Source: Solirubrobacter ginsenosidimutans
GTDB lineage: Bacteria > Actinomycetota > Thermoleophilia > Solirubrobacterales > Solirubrobacteraceae
Reading direction: 5' to 3'
Assembly: GCF_027587205.1 (NCBI RefSeq)
Contig: NZ_JAPDOD010000008.1
Coordinates: 1-64,000, forward strand
DNA length: 64,000 bases
Shown: piece after piece, positions 15,856-25,194 of the stretch
How positions within the stretch are numbered: the stretch's first letter is position 1
How the letters are laid out: the number at the start of each line of letters is the position of its first letter
The notes under the pieces: model-generated
What the model saw: the letters and a program-made list of their open reading frames with translations, nothing else
Told to the model about the DNA's origin: nothing
Databases searched by the model: none
Translations under genes and position numbers: made by a program

Positions 15856-16910
15856 GGCGGAAGACGTGGGCGCTGGCGGCGGCGGCCGTCCCGGTTGCCG
15901 TAGCCGCGACCGGCGGCGCGGTCGTCGCGTCCGGTTCGCGGGACGCGACGCCGTCCGTGCCCCAGGCGACGGCGAACACCGTGAAGGTGCAACGGGGAGA
16001 GCTCTTCTCGATGGTCTCGCTCAATGGGACCCTGACGTATCGGGCGCGTTCGGACGGCGCGCCGTACTCCGCGATCAACCAGGCCCGCGGGATCTACACC
16101 GAGCTCCCCGGCGAAGGCGACACGGTCGACTGCGGCGACGTGTTCTACCGAGTGGACGAGGACCCGGTGCTGCTGCTGTGCGGCACGATCCCGGCCTACC
16201 GGGACCTGCATGTCGGCGATACGGGCAAGGACGTCCGGCAGCTCAACCGAAACCTGCACGCGACCGGCTCCAGGTTCACCTCGAAGACCAAGCAGGCGCT
16301 CAAGCAGCTCCAGCGCCGCAAGGGCATCCACGCGACCGGAGCGCTCGAGCTCGGCGACGCGGTCTTCCTGCCCAAGCCGGCCACGATCTCCAAGGTGACC
16401 GGCAAGCTCGGTGCATCCGCCCGGCCGGGCGCACCGGTCGCCGAGGCCACATCCGACACGCTCGAGGTGCAGGTGGAGCTCGACGCGACGCAGCAGGGCG
16501 AAGTCACGAAGGGCGACCGCGCGCGGATCACCCTGCCCGGCAACACGTCGGCGACGGGAAGGGTCGACCGGCTCGGGAAGATCGCGCGGACCGCCGGGAA
16601 GGACGGCGACCCCCAGAGCGCGACGATCCCGGCCTCCATCCGCCTCGACGAGCCGAAGCAGGCGCGCGGGCTCGACAAGGCGCCGGTCCAGGTGGACATC
16701 ACGACCCAGGGCGTGCAGAGCGCCCTGAGCGTCCCCGTCACCGCGCTCGTCGGGAGGTCCGGCGGCGGGTTCGCGGTCGAGGTCGTGCGCGACGGCGGGC
16801 GACGTGAGCTGGTCGCCGTGAAGCTGGGCCTGTTCGACACCGCCGGCGGACGAGTCGCCGTCGAGGGCGACATCGACGAAGGCGATTCCGTCGTGGTGCC
16901 GTCGCTATGA
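15852..16910 (+). CDS. Efflux adaptor (HlyD/MacA-like) with peptidoglycan-binding domain
   Basis: 352 residues from GTG 15852. It has an N-terminal membrane anchor ('[22 protein letters not shown]'), a biotinyl-lipoyl-like half ('[20 protein letters not shown]'), an inserted peptidoglycan-binding-like helix set ('[19 protein letters not shown]', '[14 protein letters not shown]', '[12 protein letters not shown]'), and a beta-barrel part ('[24 protein letters not shown]', '[19 protein letters not shown]'). This is the actinobacterial version of the MacA periplasmic adaptor that couples to MacB. It overlaps the upstream lipoprotein (GTGA) and the downstream ATPase (ATGA). It should link the transporter to the cell wall. 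Confidence 0.85.
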   Translation: MRRKTWALAAAAVPVAVAATGGAVVASGSRDATPSVPQATANTVKVQRGELFSMVSLNGTLTYRARSDGAPYSAINQARGIYTELPGEGDTVDCGDVFYRVDEDPVLLLCGTIPAYRDLHVGDTGKDVRQLNRNLHATGSRFTSKTKQALKQLQRRKGIHATGALELGDAVFLPKPATISKVTGKLGASARPGAPVAEATSDTLEVQVELDATQQGEVTKGDRARITLPGNTSATGRVDRLGKIARTAGKDGDPQSATIPASIRLDEPKQARGLDKAPVQVDITTQGVQSALSVPVTALVGRSGGGFAVEVVRDGGRRELVAVKLGLFDTAGGRVAVEGDIDEGDSVVVPSL

Positions 16911-17581
16911 GTGACGAAGCGGTCCTCGAGCTGGACGCGGTCACCAAGGTCTACGGCGAGGAGCCCCCGGTGTCGGCGCTGCGGGGGGTGTCCTTCCTCG
17001 TCCGGCGGGGGGAGCTCGTGGCGATCGTCGGGCCGTCCGGGTCGGGCAAATCCACCCTGCTGCACGTCATCGGGACATTGGAGCGGCCCAGCAGCGGCGT
17101 GGTCCGGATCGGCGGGGTCGATGCGGCGCGGCTGAGCGACCGCGAGCTGTCGCTGCTGCGGGCCCGGGAGATCGGGTTCGTCTTCCAGCAGTTCTTCCTG
17201 GCCGAACATGCCACGGCGCGCGAGAACGTCGCCGACGGGCTGCTCTACGCCGGCGTCCCCCCCGCCGAGCGCTACCGGCGCGCGGATGCGGCGCTCGAAC
17301 GGGTCGGCCTCTCCGAACGCGCGCGCTTCAAGCCCACCAAGCTCTCCGGAGGGGAGCGGCAGCGGGTGGCGATCGCCCGGGCGCTCGTCGGACGTCCGGC
17401 GATCGTGCTCGCCGACGAGCCCACCGGGAACCTCGACAGCGCCACCGGCGCATCGATCATGGAGCTCATCCGCGAGCTCAACGCGGCCGGCGCCACGATC
17501 CTCATGATCACCCACGACGCGGCCCTCGCCGAGCAGCTGCCGCGCCAGATCCGCATGCTGGACGGTCAGGTGGTGGCGTGA
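16907..17581 (+). CDS. ABC transporter ATP-binding protein, MacB/LolD type
   Basis: 224 residues with a complete nucleotide-binding domain: Walker A '[11 protein letters not shown]' (residues 41-51), Q-loop in '[19 protein letters not shown]', signature '[15 protein letters not shown]', Walker B '[12 protein letters not shown]', and H-loop '[11 protein letters not shown]'. The 'EPTGNLDS' wording is typical of the MacB/LolD/FtsE group that powers FtsX-like permeases. It overlaps the adaptor by ATGA and the permease by GTGA, so it almost certainly energises the permease encoded next. Confidence 0.95.
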   Translation: MSDEAVLELDAVTKVYGEEPPVSALRGVSFLVRRGELVAIVGPSGSGKSTLLHVIGTLERPSSGVVRIGGVDAARLSDRELSLLRAREIGFVFQQFFLAEHATARENVADGLLYAGVPPAERYRRADAALERVGLSERARFKPTKLSGGERQRVAIARALVGRPAIVLADEPTGNLDSATGASIMELIRELNAAGATILMITHDAALAEQLPRQIRMLDGQVVA

Positions 17582-18801
17582 GTGCCAAGGGCGGACGCCT
17601 GCGGCTGAAGGACTGGCTGCGGGTGACGAGTGTCGGGCTGCGCGTCCGGCCGCTGCGCGCCGCGCTGTCCGCGCTCGGGATCGCGATCGGGACAGCAGCG
17701 ATCGTGGCGGTCCTCGGCCTGACGTCCTCGTCGCAGGCCGGGCTGCTCGCCGAGATCGACCGGCTCGGCACGAACCTGCTGACCCTCGAAGCCGGGCAGA
17801 GCCTCACCGGGGCGGAGGCGAAGCTGCCGCTCGAGGCCCCGGCGCGGATCACGCACCTGGACGACGTCCAGCTCGTGGCACACACCGCGCTGATCAAGCG
17901 CAAGTACGTCTACCGCAACTCGCTGATCCCGGTGGGCAACACCGGTGGGCTGCAAGTACGGGCCACCAGCCTGAACCTGCTCTCCGTGCTGGACACCGGC
18001 CTCGCCCGCGGCGCCTGGCTGAACCCGGGGACCGCCCGCGAGCCGGTCGCGGTGCTCGGCTCGGCCGCCGCGCGGCGACTGGGCGTCGACCGGATCTTCC
18101 CCGACCAGCGGATCCGGCTGGGAGGCCAGTGGTTCAACGTCGCGGGCGTCTTGACGAGTTCGCCGCTCGAGCCCGACATCGACAGCAGCGCCTTGATCGG
18201 CTACCCGGCCGCCCAGCGCTACCTCGGCTACATCAGCCTCATCCAGGGCGCGCCGCAGGCCGGTCCGCCGAGCTCGATCTACGTGCGCGCGGACACCGAC
18301 CATGTCGCGACGGTGCAGGCGCTGCTCGCGCCGACCGCCGACCCCGAGGCGCCCAACGAGGTCGACGTCAGCCAGCCGTCCGACGTGCTCACCGCCCGCG
18401 CCGCCGCGGCGGGAGCGTTCGACAGCCTGTTCCTCGGGCTCGGTGTCGTCGCACTGATCGTGGGTGCCGTCGGCGTCGCCAACATCATGATCATCTCGGT
18501 GCTGGAGCGCCGCTCGGAGATCGGCCTCCGGCGCGCTCTCGGCGCGACCAAGAGCCAGATCCGCACACAGTTCCTCGGCGAGTCGATCCTGCTCGCGCTG
18601 ATCGGCGGCGTGGTCGGCGTGCTGGCCGGGATCGCGGCCACGGCCATCTACGCCGGCACGAAGGGCTGGGACACCGTGATCCCGGCCGATGCCTGGGCGG
18701 GCGGCATCGCCTCAGCCATCCTGATCGGCGCGTTCGCCGGCCTGATGCCGGCCGTCCGAGCGTCCCGGCTGCCGCCCACGGTCGCACTGCGAACCGCATG
18801 A
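17578..18801 (+). CDS. ABC transporter permease, MacB/FtsX type
   Basis: 407 residues from GTG 17578. Membrane helix 1 lies near residues 20-50 ('[23 protein letters not shown]'), then a MacB-like extracytoplasmic domain of about 220 residues, then three helices in the C-terminal FtsX domain ('[21 protein letters not shown]', '[21 protein letters not shown]', '[23 protein letters not shown]'). The cytosolic '[27 protein letters not shown]' is the usual coupling region. With the ATPase, adaptor, lipoprotein and VanY it forms a tripartite-like mechanotransmission system for a Gram-positive envelope. The stop is followed by 59 bp before the next gene. Confidence 0.93.
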   Translation: MSAKGGRLRLKDWLRVTSVGLRVRPLRAALSALGIAIGTAAIVAVLGLTSSSQAGLLAEIDRLGTNLLTLEAGQSLTGAEAKLPLEAPARITHLDDVQLVAHTALIKRKYVYRNSLIPVGNTGGLQVRATSLNLLSVLDTGLARGAWLNPGTAREPVAVLGSAAARRLGVDRIFPDQRIRLGGQWFNVAGVLTSSPLEPDIDSSALIGYPAAQRYLGYISLIQGAPQAGPPSSIYVRADTDHVATVQALLAPTADPEAPNEVDVSQPSDVLTARAAAAGAFDSLFLGLGVVALIVGAVGVANIMIISVLERRSEIGLRRALGATKSQIRTQFLGESILLALIGGVVGVLAGIAATAIYAGTKGWDTVIPADAWAGGIASAILIGAFAGLMPAVRASRLPPTVALRTA

Positions 18802-18860
18802 GGAGCGGGTTCTCATGAGCGCCGCCTAGTCCTCACGGTGGGCGGGTAGCGTCGGCGACG

Positions 18861-20447
18861 ATGACGCGGTTCGCCCCCTTCGCCGCAGCGACGGCGCTGC
18901 TGATCGTCACCGTGCTCGCGGCGGTGCTCACCGGCGCGACCGCGTGGATCGTCATCGCCGCCCTGCTCGCGCTGCTCGTCGCGGTCGGGCTCTATGACCT
19001 GGCGCAGCGCAGGCACAGCATCCTGCGCAACTACCCGCTGATCGGCCACGCCCGCTTCGGCCTCGAGGCGCTGCGGCCGGAGCTGCAGCAGTACTTCATC
19101 GAGCGCAACACCGACGGGCGGCCGTATGACCGCGACACGCGGACCTCGATCTATGAGCGCGCCAAGGGCATCAAGGACGAGCAGGCGTTCGGCACCGAAC
19201 GCGATGTCACCGCGCCCGGGTACGAGTGGCTGCTCCACTCGATCGCGCCGCTCGAGCCGCCAGACCGCCTGCCGACCGTGCGGATCGGCGGACCCGACTG
19301 CTCCCAGCCTTACGAGATGGCGCTGCTCAACGTCTCGGCGATGAGCTTCGGCGCGCTCTCCGGCGCCGCGCTGCGGTCGCTCAACGCGGGTGCGAAGGCC
19401 GGCGGCTTCGCCCACGACACCGGCGAGGGCGGCCTGACCAAGTACCACCTCGAGCACGGGGGAGACCTGATCTGGGAGCTCGGCAGCGGCTACTTCGGCG
19501 CCCGCACGCGCGACGGCGGGTTCGACGGCGGCGAGTTCCGCGACAAGGCCGCCCACGCCAGCGTCAAGTGCGTCTCGCTCAAGCTCAGCCAGGGCGCCAA
19601 GCCCGGCATCGGCGGCCAGCTGCCCGGCAGCAAGGTCACCAAGGAGATCGCCGAGGCGCGCGACGTGCCGCAGGGGAAGTCCTGCGACAGCCCCTCCGCG
19701 CACACGGCGTTCTCGACCCCGCGCGAGCTGATCCGCTTCATCGCGCGGCTGCGCGAGCTCAGCGGTGGCAAGCCCGCCGGCTTCAAGCTCTGCGTTGGCT
19801 CGCGGCGTGAGCTGCTGGCGATCTGCAAGGCGATGCTCGAGGAGGGAACGGCGCCCGACTTCATCATCGTCGACGGCGCCGAGGGCGGGACCGGCGCGGC
19901 GCCGATGGAGTACGCCGACCACGTCGGCACGCCGCTCACCGAGGGTCTGATGACCGTGCACAACGCGCTCGTCGGCGCCGGCCTGAGAGATCGCGTGAGG
20001 ATCGGTGCCAGCGGCAAGGTCGCGACCGGCAGTGACATCGTCAAGCGCCTCGCGCAGGGCGCCGACTACACCAACGCGGCGCGGGCGATGATGATGGCCG
20101 TCGGCTGTATCCAGTCGCAGGAATGCCATCTCAACACGTGCCCGGTGGGCGTCGCGACGCAGGACCCGAAGCGTGCCCGGGCACTCGACGTGCCGGACAA
20201 GACGGAGCGCGTCCGCCGCTATCAGGCGGCCGCGGTGAAGGAGGCGGTGCGCATCATGGCGTCCATGGGCGTCGACGACCCGGCGAAGCTCGAGCCGCAG
20301 CACCTGATGCGCCGCGTCAACGAGCACACGACGTGCAGCTACGCCGAGCTCTACGAATGGCTCGAGCCGGGCGAGCTCGCGAGCGGCGACCCGCGTGAGA
20401 GCTGGGCCGCCGACTGGCACCGCGCGAGCGCGGAAGCGTTCGCATGA
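18861..20447 (+). CDS. FMN-binding glutamate synthase family protein
   Basis: 528 residues. Two membrane helices occupy residues 5-45, followed by a domain like the FMN/ammonia-lyase half of glutamate synthase: 'PYEMALLNVSAMSFGALSGAAL', 'DTGEGGLTKYHLEHGGDLIWELGSGYFG', 'FIIVDGAEGGTGAAP', and the 3Fe-4S cluster motif 'CIQSQECHLNTCPVG' (C-x5-C-x4-C). It lacks the glutaminase domain of GltB. Members of this membrane-anchored group have no firmly established substrate. A TAGCGT hexamer (18847-18852) sits 8 nt before the ATG. It overlaps the pyruvate oxidase start by 4 nt (ATGA), so both are in one operon. Confidence 0.9.
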   Translation: MTRFAPFAAATALLIVTVLAAVLTGATAWIVIAALLALLVAVGLYDLAQRRHSILRNYPLIGHARFGLEALRPELQQYFIERNTDGRPYDRDTRTSIYERAKGIKDEQAFGTERDVTAPGYEWLLHSIAPLEPPDRLPTVRIGGPDCSQPYEMALLNVSAMSFGALSGAALRSLNAGAKAGGFAHDTGEGGLTKYHLEHGGDLIWELGSGYFGARTRDGGFDGGEFRDKAAHASVKCVSLKLSQGAKPGIGGQLPGSKVTKEIAEARDVPQGKSCDSPSAHTAFSTPRELIRFIARLRELSGGKPAGFKLCVGSRRELLAICKAMLEEGTAPDFIIVDGAEGGTGAAPMEYADHVGTPLTEGLMTVHNALVGAGLRDRVRIGASGKVATGSDIVKRLAQGADYTNAARAMMMAVGCIQSQECHLNTCPVGVATQDPKRARALDVPDKTERVRRYQAAAVKEAVRIMASMGVDDPAKLEPQHLMRRVNEHTTCSYAELYEWLEPGELASGDPRESWAADWHRASAEAFA

Positions 20448-22174
20448 GTACCGTCGCCGAGCACATCGTCACCGCCCTCGCCCAGCAGGGCGTCAAGACC
20501 GTCTGGGGCGTCGTCGGCGACGCGCTGAACCCGGTCACGGACGCGATCCGGCGCAACGACGACATCGACTGGGTCGGCGTGCGCCACGAGGAGGCGGGTG
20601 CGTTCGCAGCGTCCGCGCAGGCCCAGCTCACCGGCGGGCTCGGCGTCTGCATGGGCACCGTCGGCCCCGGCTCGATCCACCTGCTCAACGGGCTCTACGA
20701 CGCGAAGAAGTCGCACGCGCCGGTGCTCGCGCTGTGCGGCCAGGTGCCACTTGCGGAGCTGGGCTCGGACTTCTTCCAGGAGGTCAACAACGACGTCGTG
20801 TTCGCCGACGTCGCGGTCTTCAACCACACGATCACCAGCCCGGAGCAACTCCCCGGGATGCTCGAGCGAGCGGTCCAGGCCGCGTTGAGCGAGCGCGGCG
20901 TCGCCGTGCTCACGCTGCCTGGCGACGTCGGCGGGCTCGACCTCCCCAAGGGCAAGCCGGAGGCGCGCTTCATCGCCCCGCCGGCGCAGGTCGTCCCGGA
21001 CGCCGACGCGGTCCGCGACGCCGCCGAACGGATCGACGCGGCCGGGAAGGTCACCCTGCTCGTGGGGATCGGGGCGCGTGAGGCGCGCGAGGAGGTGCTC
21101 GCGCTCGCCGAGAAGCTGTCGGCGCCGATGGTCCTGACACTCAAGGCCAAGGAGGGGCTCGAGCGCGAGAACCCGTTCCAGGTCGGCCAGACCGGGCTGA
21201 TCGGCAACCCCGCCGCGCGCCGCGCGCTCGATCAGTGCGATCTGCTGCTGATGCTCGGCACCGACTTCCCGTACAGCGACTGGTATCCGGAGGGCAAGGT
21301 GGTCGTGCAGGTGGACGAGCGCGGCGCGCATCTCGGTCGCAGAACGCCCGTCGACGCCGGCATCGTGGGCGACGCGGGGCTGACCGCCCGCGCCCTGCTC
21401 GACCGCGTGAGCGCGAAGGCCGACCGCGACCACCTCGAGGACGCCGCCGGGCGCTACGCGTCCTGGCGCGAGGACCAGAAGCAGCTCGCCGATCCGAAGT
21501 TCGAGGACAGCGGCTTGGTGCACAAGCTGCGCGCGAAGTTCGACAACCCGGACCAGCGCATCCGCCCCGAGGCGCTCGCGGACGCGCTGAACACCTACGC
21601 CGCCGCCGACGCGATCTTCACCTCCGACACCGGCATGTCGACGGTCTGGCTGTCGCGCTTCGTCGAGCTGCACGGCACCCGCCGCCTCGTCGGCTCCTAC
21701 AACCTCGGCTCGATGGCCAACGCGATGCCGCAGGCGCTCGGCGCGCAGGCCCTGGACAAGGCGCGCCAGGTGATCGCGTTCTGCGGCGACGGCGGCCTGA
21801 CGATGCTGCTCGGGGACGTGATCACCGCGGTCGCCTACGAGCTCCCGGTCAAGCTCGTCGTCTTCGACAACGGGCGCCTGGGCATGGTCAAGCTGGAGCA
21901 GGAACAGGGCGGGCTGCCCGAGTTCGGCACCGTCCTCGCCAACCCGGACCTCGCGGCGGTCGCCCGCGCGATGGGCCTGCACGGCATCCGCGTCGAGGGC
22001 GCCGACACCCTTCACGACGCCGTCCGCGAGGCGCTCGCCCACCCCGGCCCGGTGCTCCTGGATGTCATCACCAACCCCGACGAGATCTCGCTCCCGCCGC
22101 GCGTCAAGGTCGCCGACGGCTGGGGCTTCGCGGTCGCCAAGCTCAGCGAGGAGCTCGAAAGCCGCCGCAGCTGA
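20444..22174 (+). CDS. Pyruvate dehydrogenase (quinone)/pyruvate oxidase-like ThDP enzyme
   Basis: 576 residues with the three domains of thiamine-diphosphate enzymes. The N-terminal PYR domain has the catalytic Glu in 'GVRHEEAGAFAASAQAQL' and 'MGTVGPGSIHLLNGLYDAKK'; the central FAD-type domain has 'LGTDFPYSDWYPEGKVVVQVDERGAHLG'; the C-terminal PP domain has the ThDP motif 'FCGDGGLTMLLGDVITAVAYELPVKLVVFDN'. The pattern fits PoxB, which oxidises pyruvate to acetate and CO2 and passes electrons to quinone. The pairing with a membrane-anchored FMN/Fe-S protein immediately upstream suggests a shared electron-transfer role. Confidence 0.88.
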   Translation: MSTVAEHIVTALAQQGVKTVWGVVGDALNPVTDAIRRNDDIDWVGVRHEEAGAFAASAQAQLTGGLGVCMGTVGPGSIHLLNGLYDAKKSHAPVLALCGQVPLAELGSDFFQEVNNDVVFADVAVFNHTITSPEQLPGMLERAVQAALSERGVAVLTLPGDVGGLDLPKGKPEARFIAPPAQVVPDADAVRDAAERIDAAGKVTLLVGIGAREAREEVLALAEKLSAPMVLTLKAKEGLERENPFQVGQTGLIGNPAARRALDQCDLLLMLGTDFPYSDWYPEGKVVVQVDERGAHLGRRTPVDAGIVGDAGLTARALLDRVSAKADRDHLEDAAGRYASWREDQKQLADPKFEDSGLVHKLRAKFDNPDQRIRPEALADALNTYAAADAIFTSDTGMSTVWLSRFVELHGTRRLVGSYNLGSMANAMPQALGAQALDKARQVIAFCGDGGLTMLLGDVITAVAYELPVKLVVFDNGRLGMVKLEQEQGGLPEFGTVLANPDLAAVARAMGLHGIRVEGADTLHDAVREALAHPGPVLLDVITNPDEISLPPRVKVADGWGFAVAKLSEELESRRS

Positions 22175-22208
22175 ACCACGCCCGATATGGTCTCGCCGGA
22201 TACCGGGC

Positions 22209-23786
22209 ATGGACGACGCGGGGCAACACGGGGAGTTCATTCTCGGCGAGTCGTTCGCCGCGATCCTCACGGAGACGACGCAGTCGCTCGTCTGCGTCTA
22301 CGACCGCGAAGCCAGGATCGTGCTGTTCAACGACGCGTGCGAGCGCGCCACCGGCTTCTCGCGCGAAGAGGTCCTCGGCAGGGACGCGCGCGACTTCGTG
22401 ATCCCGAGTGAGGAGCGCGAGGCGTTCGGCGACTTCCTCGAGTACGTGTGGAAGACCGGCACGCCGAGCCCGCAGGTCGGCCACTGGCAGACGAAGTCCG
22501 GCGGCCGGCGGCTGATCGCCTGGTCCAACCGGCCGATGACCGACAAGGCCGGCGAGTACATCGCGCTCGTCACCACCGGCATCGACCTGACCGACCGCGA
22601 GTCCCTGCGCGACGAGGAGGACCGCGCGCTGCAGGGTGACCCGGAGGCCAAGCTCGCGCAGATCTCGCGGCTGGCGTCCGAGCAGCGCGCGCTGCGCCGG
22701 GTCGCCACGCTGGTCGCCGCCGAGGTCGACCCGGACCGCGTCTTCATGGCCGTCTCCGAGGAGTGCGCCCGGGTGCTGCAGGTCAACTCCTCAGCGGTCT
22801 TCCGCTACAGCGACGACGGCCGCGCGACGATCGTCGGCCGCCACAACCGCGACAGCGTCTCGGTGCTGGGCGTCGGCGAGGTGCTCGAGGCCAAGGAGAG
22901 CTCGGCGATCGGCCGCGTGCTGCGCACCGGCGCGCCCGCCCGGATCGACGACTGGGGCGGCGTGCGCGACGAGAGCGAGATCGCCGAGGCGATCTTCCGC
23001 GTCGGCTACCGCTCGTCCGCGGCCGCGCCGATCGTCGTCGCCGGCCGGCTCTGGGGCGCGGTCGCGATCACGAGCCAGGACCCGCTCCCCGAGGACAGCG
23101 AGGATCGGCTCGGCGCATTCTGCGAGCTGGTCTCGCTCGCGGTCGCGAGCGCGCAGGCGCGGGCGGACCTGATCGCCTCCCGCGCCCGCCTGGTCGAGGC
23201 GGGCGACGAGCAGCGCCGGCGGCTGGAGCGCAACCTCCACGACGGCGCCCAGCAGCACCTCGTCTCCGTCGCGGTCAAACTGCGCGTGGCTCGCTCACAG
23301 CTCGCCGCCAAGCCGGAGATCACGGCGCGCCTGCTCGACGAGGCGATGCAGGAGCTCGGCACCGGCCTGGAGGAGCTGCGCGAGATCGCGCGCGGCCTGC
23401 ACCCCGCGATCCTGGGCGAGCACGGCCTGGGCCGCGCGCTGGAGGTGCTGGCCAACCGCCTCCCGGTCACCGTCGAGCTCGACGTCCTCACCGAGCGCCT
23501 CGCCGACCACCTGGAGGCGACGACCTACTACATCGTCTCCGAGGCGTTGACCAACGTCGCCAAGCACGCCCGCGCCGATCGCGCCCGGGTGACCGTCGCA
23601 CTGGACGGGAATGTCCTGCGCTGCGAGATCTCAGACGACGGCCGCGGCGGCGCCGACGCCGCGCTCGGCACTGGCATCGTCGGCCTCCGCGACCGCGCCG
23701 AGGCCGCGGGTGGAACGCTCGCGGTCATCAGCCCTCCCGGCCTCGGGACCGTCGTCACGGCCGCGCTGCCGCGGTCGGATCGCTAG
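22209..23786 (+). CDS. PAS-GAF sensor histidine kinase (HisKA_3 type)
   Basis: 525 residues from ATG 22209. A PAS domain (about 15-125: 'SLVCVYDREARIVLFNDACERATGFSREEVLG') is followed by a GAF domain (about 165-325) and a kinase core. The phospho-acceptor helix is 'RRLERNLHDGAQQHLVSVAVKL' with the HDGAQQ motif of NarL-partner kinases; the ATP-binding part has 'YYIVSEALTNVAKHARADRA' and 'ISDDGRGGADAALGTGIVGLRDRAEAAGG'. There are no membrane helices, so it senses a cytoplasmic cue. No response regulator gene lies beside it, so it is an orphan. It ends 32 bp inside the convergent TPR gene. Confidence 0.92.
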   Translation: MDDAGQHGEFILGESFAAILTETTQSLVCVYDREARIVLFNDACERATGFSREEVLGRDARDFVIPSEEREAFGDFLEYVWKTGTPSPQVGHWQTKSGGRRLIAWSNRPMTDKAGEYIALVTTGIDLTDRESLRDEEDRALQGDPEAKLAQISRLASEQRALRRVATLVAAEVDPDRVFMAVSEECARVLQVNSSAVFRYSDDGRATIVGRHNRDSVSVLGVGEVLEAKESSAIGRVLRTGAPARIDDWGGVRDESEIAEAIFRVGYRSSAAAPIVVAGRLWGAVAITSQDPLPEDSEDRLGAFCELVSLAVASAQARADLIASRARLVEAGDEQRRRLERNLHDGAQQHLVSVAVKLRVARSQLAAKPEITARLLDEAMQELGTGLEELREIARGLHPAILGEHGLGRALEVLANRLPVTVELDVLTERLADHLEATTYYIVSEALTNVAKHARADRARVTVALDGNVLRCEISDDGRGGADAALGTGIVGLRDRAEAAGGTLAVISPPGLGTVVTAALPRSDR

Positions 23787-25107
23787 CCGCCGCGACCAGC
23801 TCGCGCTCGATCTCGTCCGTCCAGTCGACCACGACGCCTCCGATCGCGCGCGCCTCGCGGATCAGCGACAGGTTGTTCGCCGTGGAGCCGGGTTCCCATG
23901 GCTCTCGCACCGCCGCCAGCGCGGCCATCGCACCGGCCATCGCTTCTTCGCGGTCCCCGCCGACCACCGCGAGCTCGAGCCGCGTCGCATGATCCCAATA
24001 GTCCGGTGCCCCGCTGTCGATCCGGCGGCGGTTCGCGTACGCCACGACCGGCACCAGCGCGCGCTGGTCCTTGCCGCCCGGCTCGCGGATCTCCATCAGC
24101 GTCACCGCGTTGACCCCGGGATACGCATCGCGCCAGTCGGCCTCGAAGCCGCGCAGGTAGGCGCCGATCGCCTTGTCGAGATGCCCGCGGGCCTTGAGCA
24201 CGGACCCGGCGCGCTCCTTGTCCCAGCGATCCTTGTAGACGCGGCCGAGCAACCCGTAGGTCTCGCTGCTGGGCCCGTGGCTGGCGATCAGTTCCTGCAC
24301 CACCCGCTCGGCCTCCGACGACCGGCCGGCACGGTTGAGGGCGAATCCGTACTGCTCGCGCACCATCAACGTGCGGCGGATCGGCTCGGGCACCGACTCG
24401 ACCAGGCGTGTCATGTCGTCCCACGCTCGGGCGGCGCGGTAGGAGAGCAGCAGATCGACCAGGACGCCGGCCTCGACGTCCTCGAACCGGCCGAGCCGGC
24501 GCTCTTCGTCGCGCAGCGAGTCGGCGCCCTGGGCCCGAGCGTTCGCCAGACGTTGCTTGGTGGCGACCGAGTACTCGGCGCGCTCCCGGAAGACGTCGGT
24601 CTTCAGCCGGTCGATCTCGGGCCGCGAGAGATCGCCGATGAGCTGGAACACCGGGCTGTCGGTCAGCGCGTCGCGCGCCGCCTCGAGCGATTTGACGATC
24701 GGCGCCTTGTCCGCGGCCGGGTCAGCCGGTCGCCCACTGCGGTCGAGCTTGTAGCGCACGGCGCGGTCGGGCGCGAGATCGAACGGGGGGCGATTGATGT
24801 CGGCGTTGACCAGGACGGTGGAGTACGGCCGGACGGCGTGCCTCACGCCGAGTTCGTAGAACACGTTCGCGTTGGCCGTCGTCAGGTCGGCGATCGCGTA
24901 GTCGGAGAGGATCAGCCGCTCGTACATCGGCTTGTGGATGATGCCGCCGACGAGTTCCTGGTCGGCGCGCAGCGGATCGAGCTCCGCCTCGCGGATCGCG
25001 GGGGCGAGCAGGTCGGCGTACACCGCGTCGAAATCGACCGTGCCGCCGCGGCCGTCCGGCTTGATGCCGAACGGCATGACGACGAAGCAGAGCGGGTGTT
25101 GGGCCAC
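23755..25107 (-). CDS. NDT/TIR-like domain fused to TPR scaffold (TRAFs-binding/DUF4071-like)
   Basis: 450 residues from GTG 25107, which lies 7 nt after a TAGGCT hexamer; the frame extends upstream only as antisense to the SLATT gene. Residues 7-125 have 'CFVVMPFG', 'FDAVYADLLAPAIREAELDP', 'RLILSDYAIADLT' and 'NANVFYELG' (Glu85), the nucleoside-deoxyribosyltransferase/TIR-like pattern whose Glu acts on N-glycosidic bonds of NAD-like substrates. Residues 130-450 are helical TPR-like repeats ('PEPIRRTLMVREQYGFALNRAGRSSEAERVV', 'ETYGLLGRVYKDRWDKER', 'KAIGAYLRGFEADWRDAYPGVNAVTLMEI') matching the TPR scaffold proposed by others to sense NAD-derived signals. It is divergent from the SLATT gene (87 bp between starts). 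Predicted to be the signalling half of an immunity module. Confidence 0.8.
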   Translation of the reverse strand: MAQHPLCFVVMPFGIKPDGRGGTVDFDAVYADLLAPAIREAELDPLRADQELVGGIIHKPMYERLILSDYAIADLTTANANVFYELGVRHAVRPYSTVLVNADINRPPFDLAPDRAVRYKLDRSGRPADPAADKAPIVKSLEAARDALTDSPVFQLIGDLSRPEIDRLKTDVFRERAEYSVATKQRLANARAQGADSLRDEERRLGRFEDVEAGVLVDLLLSYRAARAWDDMTRLVESVPEPIRRTLMVREQYGFALNRAGRSSEAERVVQELIASHGPSSETYGLLGRVYKDRWDKERAGSVLKARGHLDKAIGAYLRGFEADWRDAYPGVNAVTLMEIREPGGKDQRALVPVVAYANRRRIDSGAPDYWDHATRLELAVVGGDREEAMAGAMAALAAVREPWEPGSTANNLSLIREARAIGGVVVDWTDEIERELVAAASDPTAAARP

Positions 25108-25194
25108 GCGCGACAGCCTACGCCGCGGCAGCGGGCAGTCGTTCGTCTCGTGCAGGTCGCGACTTTCCGGGAGCTCAGCTAGGGTCCGGGCGAG

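Noticed and set aside
22791..23567. Antisense frames inside the histidine kinase gene
   Set aside because: The kinase motifs on the plus strand are complete and these frames have only GC-shadow composition.
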